From: Bacillus salipaludis
GTDB taxonomy: Bacteria; Bacillota; Bacilli; Bacillales_B; DSM-18226
Assembly (NCBI RefSeq): GCF_004358205.1
Contig: NZ_SMYO01000002.1
Span: 504,851 to 568,850 of the forward strand
DNA: 64,000 nucleotides
Direction: 5' to 3'
The translations under genes and the position numbers were made by a program. Shown piece by piece: positions 52,895-61,356 of the stretch. The notes beneath the pieces were generated by a model. It was not told where the DNA came from and ran no database searches. It saw only the letters and a program-made list of their open reading frames with translations. Position 1 is the stretch's first letter. The number at the start of each line of letters is the position of its first letter.

Positions 52895-53545
52895 GGTACA
52901 AGTGCAAAAGTGGTGGGTAACGTTAAAATACGTTGGGTCCTTGGACCCTGAAGAGTGGGATTTTACTGAAAATGGTAATTATCCTTTGGAAAGAGACTTA
53001 TTTTAAGAGAATTACATGGGCGTTTAGTAGTTTTAATAGAGAGTGGAAGATAAAAGGAGGGAAGAGGAAGATAAAAGTGCAAAAGTGGCTGATAAATTGA
53101 TAAAACTGGAAGGTAAAGTGTCAAAACTGGTGGATAACGTTAAAATGTGTTGATTTCTTGGATCCTGCGGAGTAGGGTTTTACTGAAAATGGAAATTATC
53201 TTTTGAAAAGAGACCCATTTTGAGAGAAATAAAAGAGTGTTTAGCAGTTTTAATAGAGAGTGGAAGATAAAAGAAGGGAAGTGGAAAGTAAAAGCGCAAA
53301 AGTGGAAGATAAATTGATAAAACTGGAAGGTAAAGTGTCAAAACTGGTGGATAACGTTAAAATGTGTTGATTTCTTGGATCCTGCGGAGTAGGGTTTTAC
53401 TGAAAATGGAAATTATCTTTTAGAAAGAGACCTATTTTAAGGGAAATACATGGATGTTTAGTAGTTTTAATAGAAAGTAGAGGGTAAAAGGTGGGAAGTG
53501 GAAGATAAAAGTGCAAAAGTGGCTGATAAAGTTAAAATACATCAG
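52895..53545 (+). repeat. tandem long repeat, about three units
   Basis: Units of about 205-240 bp, each with AAAAGTGG-TGGATAACGTTAAAAT, TTGGATCCTGCGGAGTAGGG, TTTACTGAAAATGGAAATTA and TTTAGTAGTTTTAATAGA. Units two and three are nearly identical. The core TTTACTGAAAATGG is shared with the block at 14219-14706, and GTGGTGGGTAA motifs recur in both. No credible gene lies in the 52777-53652 gap. Confidence 0.8.
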
Positions 53546-53580
53546 GAAAAGAATCATGCATTCATTAATTAAAGCTAAAC

Positions 53581-53594
53581 AGAACACTTGTTTT
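53581..53594 (+). promoter_or_regulatory. LexA (SOS)-type operator
   Basis: AGAACACTTGTTTT matches CGAAC-N4-GTTYG at GAAC-N4-GTT, and TAGAAT follows as a -10 box. B. subtilis ydjM is a LexA target, which supports the call. Confidence 0.5.
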
Positions 53595-53652
53595 GTTGTA
53601 GAATGAAGACAATGGTGTTTTTAGAAAAATTTAGTTAGAGGTGGATTTTCGA

Positions 53653-54279
53653 TTGAATGGAACAGCACATGCAGCAATTGGGGCAGCGACAGGTTTTGTT
53701 GTTGCCAACACTATACAAACCTCCCCGTCTATGACTCTATTTTTAATAGGATTGGGTGGGGTTTCGGGATTAGTCCCCGACCTTGACATTGACGGGAAAC
53801 TTCGTGAAAAAATTACCTTATCCCATCAGGTGATCCAGCTAGTAGCACAGTTAATTGGAATTTTGATGATCCTTTATAGCTTTTTTCAGGGTGCAGGGAG
53901 AGAAAAATTGCTTGGGATTGGAATCGGCTTGGTGATGATGGTGATATCGGCGAAGATCAAGCAAAAGCATATGTTAACCCTTACCGGAATCGGTGTACTA
54001 GCAGGTGGATTCTCTTTACAGGAAATGTGGTTGATTCTACTGGGGATATATATATTAATTGCGTCCTTTGTTCCACATCGCAGCTATACCCATTCTATAT
54101 TAGGAGTCATTTTCTTCGGAGTGACCGCTTCAAAGTTAGAAGCGTCACTCGGAATGGACGGTGTTTATTATACGTGCATTCTAGGATACATTAGTCATCT
54201 GATTGCTGATTTAAAAATATTGCCATGTAATAGACGGGGCGTTAAATTGTTTTTGCCTATTTCATCGAAGGAACTATAG
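53653..54279 (+). CDS. ydjM: YdjM-like membrane-bound metal-dependent hydrolase (DUF457)
   Basis: TTG 53653 follows TAGAGGTGG; a GTG at 53641 is part of that site. The 208-aa protein begins MNGTAHAAIGAATG, has PDLDIDG, and the conserved HRSYTHSILG, with about five membrane helices and a late SHLIADL. Family members are putative membrane metallohydrolases. In B. subtilis ydjM is DNA-damage-inducible; the operator-like sequence upstream agrees. Confidence 0.8.
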   Translation: MNGTAHAAIGAATGFVVANTIQTSPSMTLFLIGLGGVSGLVPDLDIDGKLREKITLSHQVIQLVAQLIGILMILYSFFQGAGREKLLGIGIGLVMMVISAKIKQKHMLTLTGIGVLAGGFSLQEMWLILLGIYILIASFVPHRSYTHSILGVIFFGVTASKLEASLGMDGVYYTCILGYISHLIADLKILPCNRRGVKLFLPISSKEL

Positions 54280-54418
54280 ATTGTAATTTACCTTGAAAAT
54301 AATCCTTTCCCACACATCTTTCAAACCTGTTGCATTAAATGTTATTGGTACCCAAGAAGAAGGCCGAAAACCGTTCAACTAAAAAGTATGAAGAAAAATA
54401 AAAAAGGGGAAAAGGACA

Positions 54419-55123
54419 GTGGGGAGTAGAGAAAAACACAAAGGTAACCAAGACAATCGTATTCCCAATAGTAAAGAAAAAAATAAAGATAAACACCAAG
54501 AAGGCGTTGAGTATGCCTATCCCAGCAGTAAAGAACAATTTAAAGCTAAACACCAAGAAGTTATTGAGCGTGCCTATCGCATTCCGATATTTTTAAGTAC
54601 GACCACACATTTAAATGACAATCAAAGCATGTTTCTAAACCGTCTAATATTAGAGATTGAGAATGCTTTGCTTTTTCCGCGTACCTTACCTTTAAGTGAG
54701 AGTTACCCGGAATCCATTTTAACGGATATTCGCCGGTTAGTTTCATCAAGTTATGGAATGTTGGCCATGAACTTTCGTCGATTTCTCGTTGAGGTCGTTG
54801 AAACCAATGAAGGACCATCTCCATCGACCCCTCCGTTCTGGGAGGGATCCGTATATTCACAAGTAGAACCTTCTATGGCTTTTCAATTTGGTCTACCTAT
54901 ATTATTAGTAAGGGAAGATAATACGGACGCCAATAATGGAATTTGGTCAGGCGGAATTGCCCCGCTCAACACATTTATTGTTTGGGATTCTGAAAATCAA
55001 ACAGTTGATGAATTTTTTAATACCATTGAGTGGAGAGAAGCCTTTGCCAATTGGAGTGCAGAGGTAAGAAATGCTTATTATATTCAGACAGAGCCTAAGT
55101 TCAAATACAGATGCGATCGGTAA
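54419..55123 (+). CDS. uncharacterised protein with TIR/deoxyribosyltransferase-like domain
   Basis: GTG 54419 follows AAAAGGGGAAAAGGA at a short distance. The 234-aa protein begins with a charged tail holding two imperfect repeats, KDKHQEGVEYAYPSSKE and KAKHQEVIERAYRI. The rest has a strand-helix pattern: IPIFLSTTTHLN, LLFPRTLPLSESYPES, ILTDIRRLVSSSYGMLAM and EPSMAFQFGLPILLVRE, then WREAFANW. This resembles nucleotide-binding folds of the TIR and nucleoside deoxyribosyltransferase type. The fold is inferred and no catalytic residue is assigned. It may be a defence or signalling protein; a terminator follows. Confidence 0.6.
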   Translation: MGSREKHKGNQDNRIPNSKEKNKDKHQEGVEYAYPSSKEQFKAKHQEVIERAYRIPIFLSTTTHLNDNQSMFLNRLILEIENALLFPRTLPLSESYPESILTDIRRLVSSSYGMLAMNFRRFLVEVVETNEGPSPSTPPFWEGSVYSQVEPSMAFQFGLPILLVREDNTDANNGIWSGGIAPLNTFIVWDSENQTVDEFFNTIEWREAFANWSAEVRNAYYIQTEPKFKYRCDR

Positions 55124-55165
55124 ATTGGTATTTTTACCAAATTGAATATTTTATTAAGCTGAAAA

Positions 55166-55195
55166 AATAAGCATCGATTTCGATGCTTATTTTTA
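55166..55195 (+). terminator. terminator after the TIR-like gene
   Basis: AATAAGCATCG / CGATGCTTATT with a 4-nt loop and T run. Confidence 0.88.
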
Positions 55196-55331
55196 TTGTT
55201 TTAAGATTTTCTTTTCAAAATTCAGCTTTTCCTGTCAATTTATAAGGGAAGGTCTTTCCGGATGATATATTATTAATTATATAGGAATTATTTTAAACAT
55301 GTAGAAGATTACATGGGAGAGGTGAAAACAG

Positions 55332-56453
55332 ATGGGAAGACATTATGATGTGATTATTGTTGGAGCAGGATCTATGGGAATGGCTGCTGGTTATTATTTA
55401 TCCAAGCTGGGAATCAAAACCTTGCTGCTTGACCGGAATAATCCACCGCATGATCAGGGAAGCCATCATGGGGAAACAAGGATTATCCGCCATGCTTATG
55501 GTGAAGGGAAACAATATGTTCCCCTTGTATTACGAGCACAGGAATTATGGGAACAACTTCAGGAGGAATCGAATAAACGGTTATTTCTCCAAACAGGAGT
55601 GCTGGGAGTTGGAGCACCTGGGTCTCCTTTTATAAAAGGAGCAATCAATAGCGGCAGGGAATATACTTTGCCTTTTGAGGTCTTATCGAGTGAGGAGATG
55701 GCATATCGATGGCCGGGTGTTACCTTCCCAGAAGGATTTACCGGATGCTTTGAAACGAGGTCAGGAGTACTGTATAGTGAACAATGCATACAGGCTTTTC
55801 GAGACCTGGGCATTGAAAATGGTATGACGTTACTTCCGTTTACACAGGCTGAAAAGATTGAAGTTGATTCAAATGGAGCAACCATTACAACGGAGAATGA
55901 CACCTATTATTCAGATTTTGTCGTGGTAAGTGCGGGTGCATGGTCGGGGAAATTGTTAAAGGAGTTAGGATTGGATCTCTCACTTCAGCCCACCAGGAAA
56001 ACCGTTTCATGGTTGGAATGTGACCGGCAATTATATGATTCTAGCCTATTTCCCGCCTTTACAGTTGATTTACTGAATGCCCATTATTATGGGTTTCCGA
56101 GCATTGGTGGAAGTGGAGTGAAAATCGGCCGCCATGATGGGGGAGTACCGGTGGATCCGGATGCAACGGTAAGCCCGTATGGAGCGGATGATGAACAGGA
56201 GATACGTACGTTTTTAGAGAAATATATGCCGGGAGCAAATGGCCCTTTGGTAAAAGGAAGTACTTGCTTCTATACGTTAACGCCGGATGAAGATTTTATT
56301 TTGGACAAGCATCCTGAGTATCCGCATCTGTTTATTGCTGCTGGGTTTTCTGGACATGGATTTAAATTTTCAAGCGTTATTGGCGAAGTCATCAGCCAGG
56401 TTGTTACAAAGGGGAAAGCGGATTACGATTTGAGTAGATTTTCAATAAGGTGA
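55332..56453 (+). CDS. monomeric sarcosine oxidase/N-methyltryptophan oxidase family flavoenzyme
   Basis: ATG 55332 follows GGGAGAGGTG. The 373-aa protein has an FAD motif VIIVGAGSMGMAAGYYL, SHHGETRIIRHAYGE and the covalent-flavin cysteine context GSTCFYTLTPDEDFILD, then FAAGFSGHGFKF-like sequence (IAAGFSGHGFKFSS). Enzymes of this family oxidise N-methyl amino acids to the amino acid, formaldehyde and H2O2. The gene is monocistronic; the substrate is unknown. Confidence 0.9.
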   Translation: MGRHYDVIIVGAGSMGMAAGYYLSKLGIKTLLLDRNNPPHDQGSHHGETRIIRHAYGEGKQYVPLVLRAQELWEQLQEESNKRLFLQTGVLGVGAPGSPFIKGAINSGREYTLPFEVLSSEEMAYRWPGVTFPEGFTGCFETRSGVLYSEQCIQAFRDLGIENGMTLLPFTQAEKIEVDSNGATITTENDTYYSDFVVVSAGAWSGKLLKELGLDLSLQPTRKTVSWLECDRQLYDSSLFPAFTVDLLNAHYYGFPSIGGSGVKIGRHDGGVPVDPDATVSPYGADDEQEIRTFLEKYMPGANGPLVKGSTCFYTLTPDEDFILDKHPEYPHLFIAAGFSGHGFKFSSVIGEVISQVVTKGKADYDLSRFSIR

Positions 56454-56459
56454 TAATGT

Positions 56460-56517
56460 CCATGGGGACGGTTCTTCTGGCTTTTTGAATCAGGAGAACC
56501 GTCCCTATGGTCTTTTT
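56460..56517. repeat. GGGACGGTTCT palindromic element, copy 6
   Basis: CCATGGGGACGGTTCT and AGAACCGTCCCTATGG around a spacer with CTGGCTTTTTGAATCAGG, then TCTTTTT. It can act as terminator of the flavoenzyme gene. Confidence 0.88.
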
Positions 56518-56600
56518 AAAATAGCAATATTGTGCTAATATTTCGAAATATCCTCTAGAGTCAAACAATTTAAAAATAGATATAATCGCTTTATCACACT

Positions 56601-56635
56601 AATTGATTAATTATTTACTAGTTTATTAATCAATT
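56601..56635. promoter_or_regulatory. perfect inverted repeat operator upstream of the MFS-lyase operon
   Basis: AATTGATTAAT and ATTAATCAATT, 11-bp perfect arms 13 bp apart. A separate palindrome, ATATTTCGAAATAT, lies at 56538-56551. Confidence 0.6.
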
Positions 56636-56648
56636 GAAAACGCTTTAA
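56634..56648 (+). promoter_or_regulatory. cre-like site overlapping the operator
   Basis: TTGAAAACGCTTTAA fits the CcpA consensus with one mismatch. Confidence 0.55.
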
Positions 56649-56738
56649 TTGCTAGCTGTAGAGGAGGAATGAGTCGATACGTTTATTTTTTTGGAATTGA
56701 ATATCTGAAAAATCAAAAATTAGAGAGGGGAATTTCCA

Positions 56739-58112
56739 GTGAACAAACAAACCTATAGGATGGATGACGCTCCGCTAAATAAGTTTCATATAAAAATTAC
56801 TGCGCTGACCTTTGGTTCCAATTTTTCGGATGGATATGCTCTTGGAATCATCGGGATGGCCCTTAGTCTGCTTAGTCCGCAAATGCATCTTGGTCCATTG
56901 TGGAATGGATTAATTGGAAGCTCAGCCTTAATCGGATTATTCTTTGGTAGTCTTTTGCTTGGCGGACTTTCTGATAAAATTGGCAGACAGAAAATCTTCT
57001 TATCTAATTTTGTCATTATTACCATAGCTTCTGCTTTGCAATTTTTTGTGAATGATCCCATCACCCTTTTCATACTAAGGATTTTAATCGGTATTGCTCT
57101 TGGCGGGGATTATGCAGTAGGTTCTACATTACTTGCGGAATTTGCACCAAGAAAGTACAGAGGTCTTCTATTATCATCCTTAAATGTTTTATGGACCGTT
57201 GGTTATGTGCTTTCCAATGTTGTAGGATATTATCTTGGAAAAATGGGACCGGATTCTTGGCGCTGGATGCTTGTGAGTGCAGTCGTTCCTGCTGTCATTG
57301 TTTTAGTGATGCGGATTGGAACTCCTGAATCTCCAAGATGGCTGGTGAAAATGGGCCGAAAAGAAGAGGCAAGAGAAATCGTGAAAAAATATATTGGACC
57401 TCATGCCGTAATGGATGAAACGATTTCGCAAGATGCTGCCACCAATTATGGAATGAAGGATCTTTTCAACAAACATCTTTGGAAACGCACGGCATTTGGC
57501 GGCCTTTTCTATGTATGTCAGGTAGTCCCATACTTTGCTATTTATACTTTCCTTCCAACCATTTTAGAGAAAATGGGCTTTGAAGAAACCTTTACGGTTG
57601 ATATGCTGTTAAATCTATTCCTTCTTGTGGGTTCAATCGCAGGTTTATGGTGTACAGAAAAGCTCTCACGCCGCGGTTTTACCATTTATACCTTTATTAT
57701 CCTAACAATTTCCTTATTTGTTCTAAGTCTTTTGCCAGCAGGATCGCATGGTTTTTCGATTATGATTTTCGTCATTTTCACCTTTGTTATGGCGGCAGCT
57801 TCCAATTTAACTCTTGTTTACCCAGCAGAGCTATTCCCAACGGAAATTCGCGGTACGGGCGTTGGGATGGTTACCGCAATCAGCCGAATCGGTTCAGCGA
57901 TTGGAACATTCCTTTTGCCGATTAGTGTAAGCTCCTTTGGAATGACAGCATCTATGATCACCATGTCTGTTATCTTATTGATTGGAACGGTTGTTTCGAT
58001 TTTCTGGGCACCTGAAACGAAATCACTTGGCTTGAATGAAGCGAGTGATCCAAACCTAGACGTTGAAATTAGTCTAAATGGAGAGGGAAAGAGTGTTGAA
58101 GCAGTCAAATAA
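56739..58112 (+). CDS. MFS transporter, sugar/aromatic acid porter type
   Basis: GTG 56739 follows AGAGAGGGG. The 457-aa protein has 12 helices with the motif GGLSDKIGRQKIFL between helices 2 and 3, GIALGGDYAVGSTLLAEF and PESPRWLVKMGRKEEA. It is like proton symporters for aromatic acids or metabolites. It lies 36 bp upstream of the lyase-like gene and may import its substrate. Confidence 0.9.
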   Translation: MNKQTYRMDDAPLNKFHIKITALTFGSNFSDGYALGIIGMALSLLSPQMHLGPLWNGLIGSSALIGLFFGSLLLGGLSDKIGRQKIFLSNFVIITIASALQFFVNDPITLFILRILIGIALGGDYAVGSTLLAEFAPRKYRGLLLSSLNVLWTVGYVLSNVVGYYLGKMGPDSWRWMLVSAVVPAVIVLVMRIGTPESPRWLVKMGRKEEAREIVKKYIGPHAVMDETISQDAATNYGMKDLFNKHLWKRTAFGGLFYVCQVVPYFAIYTFLPTILEKMGFEETFTVDMLLNLFLLVGSIAGLWCTEKLSRRGFTIYTFIILTISLFVLSLLPAGSHGFSIMIFVIFTFVMAAASNLTLVYPAELFPTEIRGTGVGMVTAISRIGSAIGTFLLPISVSSFGMTASMITMSVILLIGTVVSIFWAPETKSLGLNEASDPNLDVEISLNGEGKSVEAVK

Positions 58113-58148
58113 CATTCATTTCTTGGTCATGAAAGGGGGAAATAAGGG

Positions 58149-59708
58149 ATGATTACTACGGAATCAAACACCCGCCCAAAGGAAATAAAAAAAGTTACCT
58201 TGGGTGATGGAGATGTTTCCCTAAATGAAATCATTGCTGTTGCTAGATATGATGCAGAGGTTTTATTTTCACAAGATTACGACGACCGGGTCAATCTTTC
58301 GCGATCAGTCATTGAAAAGTTTTTGGAAGAAGAGCGGGTCATTTACGGGGTCACAACGGGATTTGGCAGTAATGTAACCCAAAATATCTCCGCTGAAGAT
58401 GCTGAGACCCTTCAAAAAAATATTATTCGTTCTCATGCCGTTTCGGTTGGTGCTCCGTTGGAGAAAGAAGTGGTAAGAGCCATCCAATTCATGATTCTAG
58501 TGAACTTAGGGAATGGTTTTTCAGGTGTAAAGTTAGCGACTTTAGAACTTTTAAGGTCGCTGCTCAATCACCAAATTACTCCTTTTGCCCCTGGGGAAGG
58601 GTCGGTCGGGTATTTATCTCCGGAAGCGCATATGGCCTTAGTGTTAATGGGGGAAGGAAAGGCCTGGTATAATGGTGAGCTGATTCCCGGGAGTGAAGCA
58701 TTAGAAAAAGCTGGTTTACAGCCAGTAACATTAGGTTGTAAGGAAGGATTAGCCCTTACAAGTGGAACGACTTCGGTCACTGCTTTCGCATCATTAGCTC
58801 TCTACAACAGTATTCAGGTGACAAAAACAGCGGATATTGCTGGTGCGTTGTCTCTAGAAGCGTTAAAGGGAACCATTAAAGCCTTTGATCCACGAACACA
58901 TGAGGTTAAGAGACATATTGAACAAGCTGGCACAGCTCGAAACCTTGTAAAAATGCTGCAAGGCAGTGAGATTGCTGAAAAATATCAGGATTACCGATTA
59001 CAGGATGCCCTTAGCCTGAGATGTATTCCTCAAGCTCATGGAGCCGTAAAAAAGGTTTTAAAAGATGCGGAATTTACCATATGTAATGAGATAAACTCGT
59101 CAAGTGACAATCCACTGATTATTACAGAGAATCAGGGAGATGCCCTTATGGGTGGGAATTTCGATGGAACATACGTCGGTATCTATGCGGATACAATGGC
59201 CATTGCAATGGCCAATCTAGCAAAGGTTTCAGAGAGAAGGCTAGACCGACTAGTTAACTATCATGTAAGTGAACTTCCGAATTTTCTCGTAGCCAAACCA
59301 GGCTTAAATAGCGGTTACATGATTCCACAGTATACGGCAGCAGGACTGCTGAATGAAATAAGGGTTCTTGCACATCCCGCAACGGTTGATAATACACCAA
59401 CCTGTGCCAGTCAGGAGGATGTTGTCAGTTTTGCTTATTTTGCCGCAAAAAAAGCCTATCAAATCGCTAAAAAGCTGGAGTATATTTTAGGACTTGAAAT
59501 GATGGCTGCTGTCCAAGCCTTGGATTTTCATCGACCTTTAAAACCTTCACCTGTCAGCCAAAAGGTTTATGAGCTCATCAGGAGCGCCGTTCCAACGGTA
59601 GAAGAAGATCGATATTTCTATCCTGATATAGAATTTATTACCAACCTTATAAATGAAGGAGAAATTCTAAACGCTGTCGAATTGATAATGGGAAAACTAG
59701 ATTGGTAG
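58149..59708 (+). CDS. aromatic amino acid lyase (HAL/PAL) homologue lacking the MIO triad
   Basis: ATG 58149 follows AAAGGGGGAAATAAGGG. The 519-aa protein is collinear with histidine ammonia-lyase: Tyr66 in VIYGVTTGFG, GLALTSGTTSVTA, SSSDNPLI and the C-terminal YFYPDIE. The MIO-forming loop is altered: canonical GSVG-ASG-DLAPLAH reads GSVGYLSPEAH (151-161), with Ala-Ser-Gly missing and the frame intact. QDPYSLRC reads QDALSLRC. Without the self-made MIO electrophile, normal ammonia elimination is not expected. The true reaction is unknown. Confidence 0.88.
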   Translation: MITTESNTRPKEIKKVTLGDGDVSLNEIIAVARYDAEVLFSQDYDDRVNLSRSVIEKFLEEERVIYGVTTGFGSNVTQNISAEDAETLQKNIIRSHAVSVGAPLEKEVVRAIQFMILVNLGNGFSGVKLATLELLRSLLNHQITPFAPGEGSVGYLSPEAHMALVLMGEGKAWYNGELIPGSEALEKAGLQPVTLGCKEGLALTSGTTSVTAFASLALYNSIQVTKTADIAGALSLEALKGTIKAFDPRTHEVKRHIEQAGTARNLVKMLQGSEIAEKYQDYRLQDALSLRCIPQAHGAVKKVLKDAEFTICNEINSSSDNPLIITENQGDALMGGNFDGTYVGIYADTMAIAMANLAKVSERRLDRLVNYHVSELPNFLVAKPGLNSGYMIPQYTAAGLLNEIRVLAHPATVDNTPTCASQEDVVSFAYFAAKKAYQIAKKLEYILGLEMMAAVQALDFHRPLKPSPVSQKVYELIRSAVPTVEEDRYFYPDIEFITNLINEGEILNAVELIMGKLDW

Positions 59709-59721
59709 GAATGTCTAGAAT

Positions 59722-59776
59722 AATGGAAGCTTTTTTACTCATCTTCATTCGAGTAGATTAGCTTCTATTCTTTTTG
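59722..59776 (+). terminator. terminator after the lyase homologue
   Basis: AATGGAAGC pairs with GCTTCTATT and an inner TACTC with GAGTA; CTTTTT follows. Confidence 0.65.
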
Positions 59777-59788
59777 GGGGCTTAGAAT

Positions 59789-60979
59789 ATGGTCGAGGAA
59801 CTGACACAAATATCTTTTGCACAGCTACTGCTTTCAGGAACCTTTGTACACGTGGCACCTTTTGAAGTTTTGCAAGAAAAGTACGGCGTGAATATTCAGC
59901 CTAATGTAGTTGTTTTGGTTTCGATGGATCGTTATCCGGATTTAGCTGACGGAAAACCAGTCGAATGGAAAATAATTGTTGGACGGAAGCTTGTGGAACA
60001 ATTAGACATCCTCTTACCTATTCCATTTTTATGGGCATGGACAGAAGAGGGGGTTCTGGCGCTCTTACTGGATTTTCATGAGGTACCTGCACATGATCGA
60101 AAAAGGGAAATCCTTTTACTGGCTGAAGAGATTCAAAAGGGATCCGATCAAATTGGCATACATGTATCGATTGGGATCGGAAATTTTTATGATGACCCAG
60201 TTTCTCTCATTTGTTCATTTGAAGAAGCCAAGAAATCAATGTCCGGAAGGTTTTTTCAAGGGAATAAATTAATTTTTCACACAGATATGAGAAAAAACAT
60301 CGTGGAATCCTTAAAGATTCCTTTAACAAAAGAAAAGTCAGAACTATTTTCTATTGTTAGAATCGGGCACACAGAAGGGGTTGTGACTGGTATTAAAGGA
60401 ATCATGGATCGGGTTGCTGAGATTTATAATTATAATGAAGAGGTTTTTAAATCTGAGGTTATTGATTTGCTGATGATGATGTCTAGAATTGTTTTGGAAG
60501 CCGGAGTAAGTCCTGTCTCGATTTTGACCAATACGGCAAATGTGATTCAAGATCTCTATCACACGATCCGATATGACAAATTTGTTATGAAGGTTTGTAA
60601 GTATGCAGAATGGTTAACCGAACAGGTAGAAAATATCTATATTCGTGATGTTTCCCCGAATATAAAACAGGCGATTCGTTATATGAAAGAGAATCACCAA
60701 AAAGAGGTTTCTTTAGAAGAGATCGCCCATTATTGCCACTTAAGTAGATATCATTTTAGCCATCTTTTTAAAAAAGAGGTGGGAACCAGTGTCATGGATT
60801 TTTTTAATAAGCTCCGAATTGATAAATCCTTATTCTATTTAGAAAAGACCGACTTATCCGTGCAGGAAATTGCGAATCAAGTGGGTTTCGAGGATTCCAA
60901 TTACTTTAGCCGATTATTTAAAAAATATATCCATTCGAGCCCAACCGAATATCGGCGATTAATGAGTAACCGTTTTTGA
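59789..60979 (+). CDS. AraC family transcriptional regulator
   Basis: ATG 59789 follows TTTTTGGGGGC. The 396-aa protein has a C-terminal pair of helix-turn-helix motifs (VSLEEIAHYCHLSRYHFSHLFKKEVG, given here as start VSLEEIAHYCHLS, and VQEIANQVGFEDSNYFSRLF). The N-terminal 280 residues resemble the degenerate cyclase-like and helical regions of YesN/CdaR-type regulators (HVSIGIGNFYDDP). No receiver domain is present. It probably controls the MFS-lyase operon just upstream, using the inverted repeats at 56601. Confidence 0.88.
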   Translation: MVEELTQISFAQLLLSGTFVHVAPFEVLQEKYGVNIQPNVVVLVSMDRYPDLADGKPVEWKIIVGRKLVEQLDILLPIPFLWAWTEEGVLALLLDFHEVPAHDRKREILLLAEEIQKGSDQIGIHVSIGIGNFYDDPVSLICSFEEAKKSMSGRFFQGNKLIFHTDMRKNIVESLKIPLTKEKSELFSIVRIGHTEGVVTGIKGIMDRVAEIYNYNEEVFKSEVIDLLMMMSRIVLEAGVSPVSILTNTANVIQDLYHTIRYDKFVMKVCKYAEWLTEQVENIYIRDVSPNIKQAIRYMKENHQKEVSLEEIAHYCHLSRYHFSHLFKKEVGTSVMDFFNKLRIDKSLFYLEKTDLSVQEIANQVGFEDSNYFSRLFKKYIHSSPTEYRRLMSNRF

Positions 60980-60995
60980 GGGCTCTTGGCAGGAT

Positions 60996-61127
60996 TTATT
61001 TATAAAACACTTTGTCAATATTGTATTTGGTGTGCTGGTTGTTGATGATGTAGATTTCGTAAATTTCTCTATCCATCGGATCCTCGACGACGGATACAGA
61101 AATTTTATACACTTCATCACGGTGCAT
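60996..61127 (-). CDS. possible 43-aa protein or truncated gene
   Basis: The minus-strand frame reads MHRDEVYKISVSVVEDPMDR, EIYEIYIINNQHTKYNIDKVFYK and a stop, with balanced composition and alternating strands typical of real protein. The ATG lies after nine A with no ribosome site, and the frame is open a little further upstream (KIVKKSVQKK) to a stop. A gene that has lost its 5' end is the most likely explanation. Confidence 0.4.
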   Translation of the reverse strand: MHRDEVYKISVSVVEDPMDREIYEIYIINNQHTKYNIDKVFYK

Positions 61128-61207
61128 TTTTTTTTGTACGCTCTTTTTGACAATCTTTTTACTGCAATGTAAAAGAAATCACCATTTTATAATCTATTCC
61201 CTGATTC

Positions 61208-61225
61208 TAATCAAACGTTTGATTA
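61208..61225. promoter_or_regulatory. perfect 18-bp palindrome, TetR-type operator
   Basis: TAATCAAACGTTTGATTA. The form is typical for TetR-family operators, but no TetR gene is nearby. Apart from this and the 43-aa frame, the 60980-61356 gap shows nothing else. Confidence 0.5.
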
Positions 61226-61356
61226 AAAAAATGCGTAGATCTTGTCGGTTTGTAAAGAGCGGGTGATTGTTTCCAAATATTTTAGGATGGATTAACCACC
61301 TTCTCTAGTCGTATCAAAGGCATAATTTTAAAAATTAAATACAGGAATAGTTTCTA

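Noticed and set aside
52895..53545. CRISPR-like array
   Set aside because: Units are over 200 bp, with no short constant repeat and unique spacers, and no cas genes are present.
58305..58780. Minus-strand frames inside the lyase homologue that might indicate a frameshift
   Set aside because: The plus-strand frame is continuous with family-like sequence on both sides; the MIO change is a clean three-residue loss, not a frame change.
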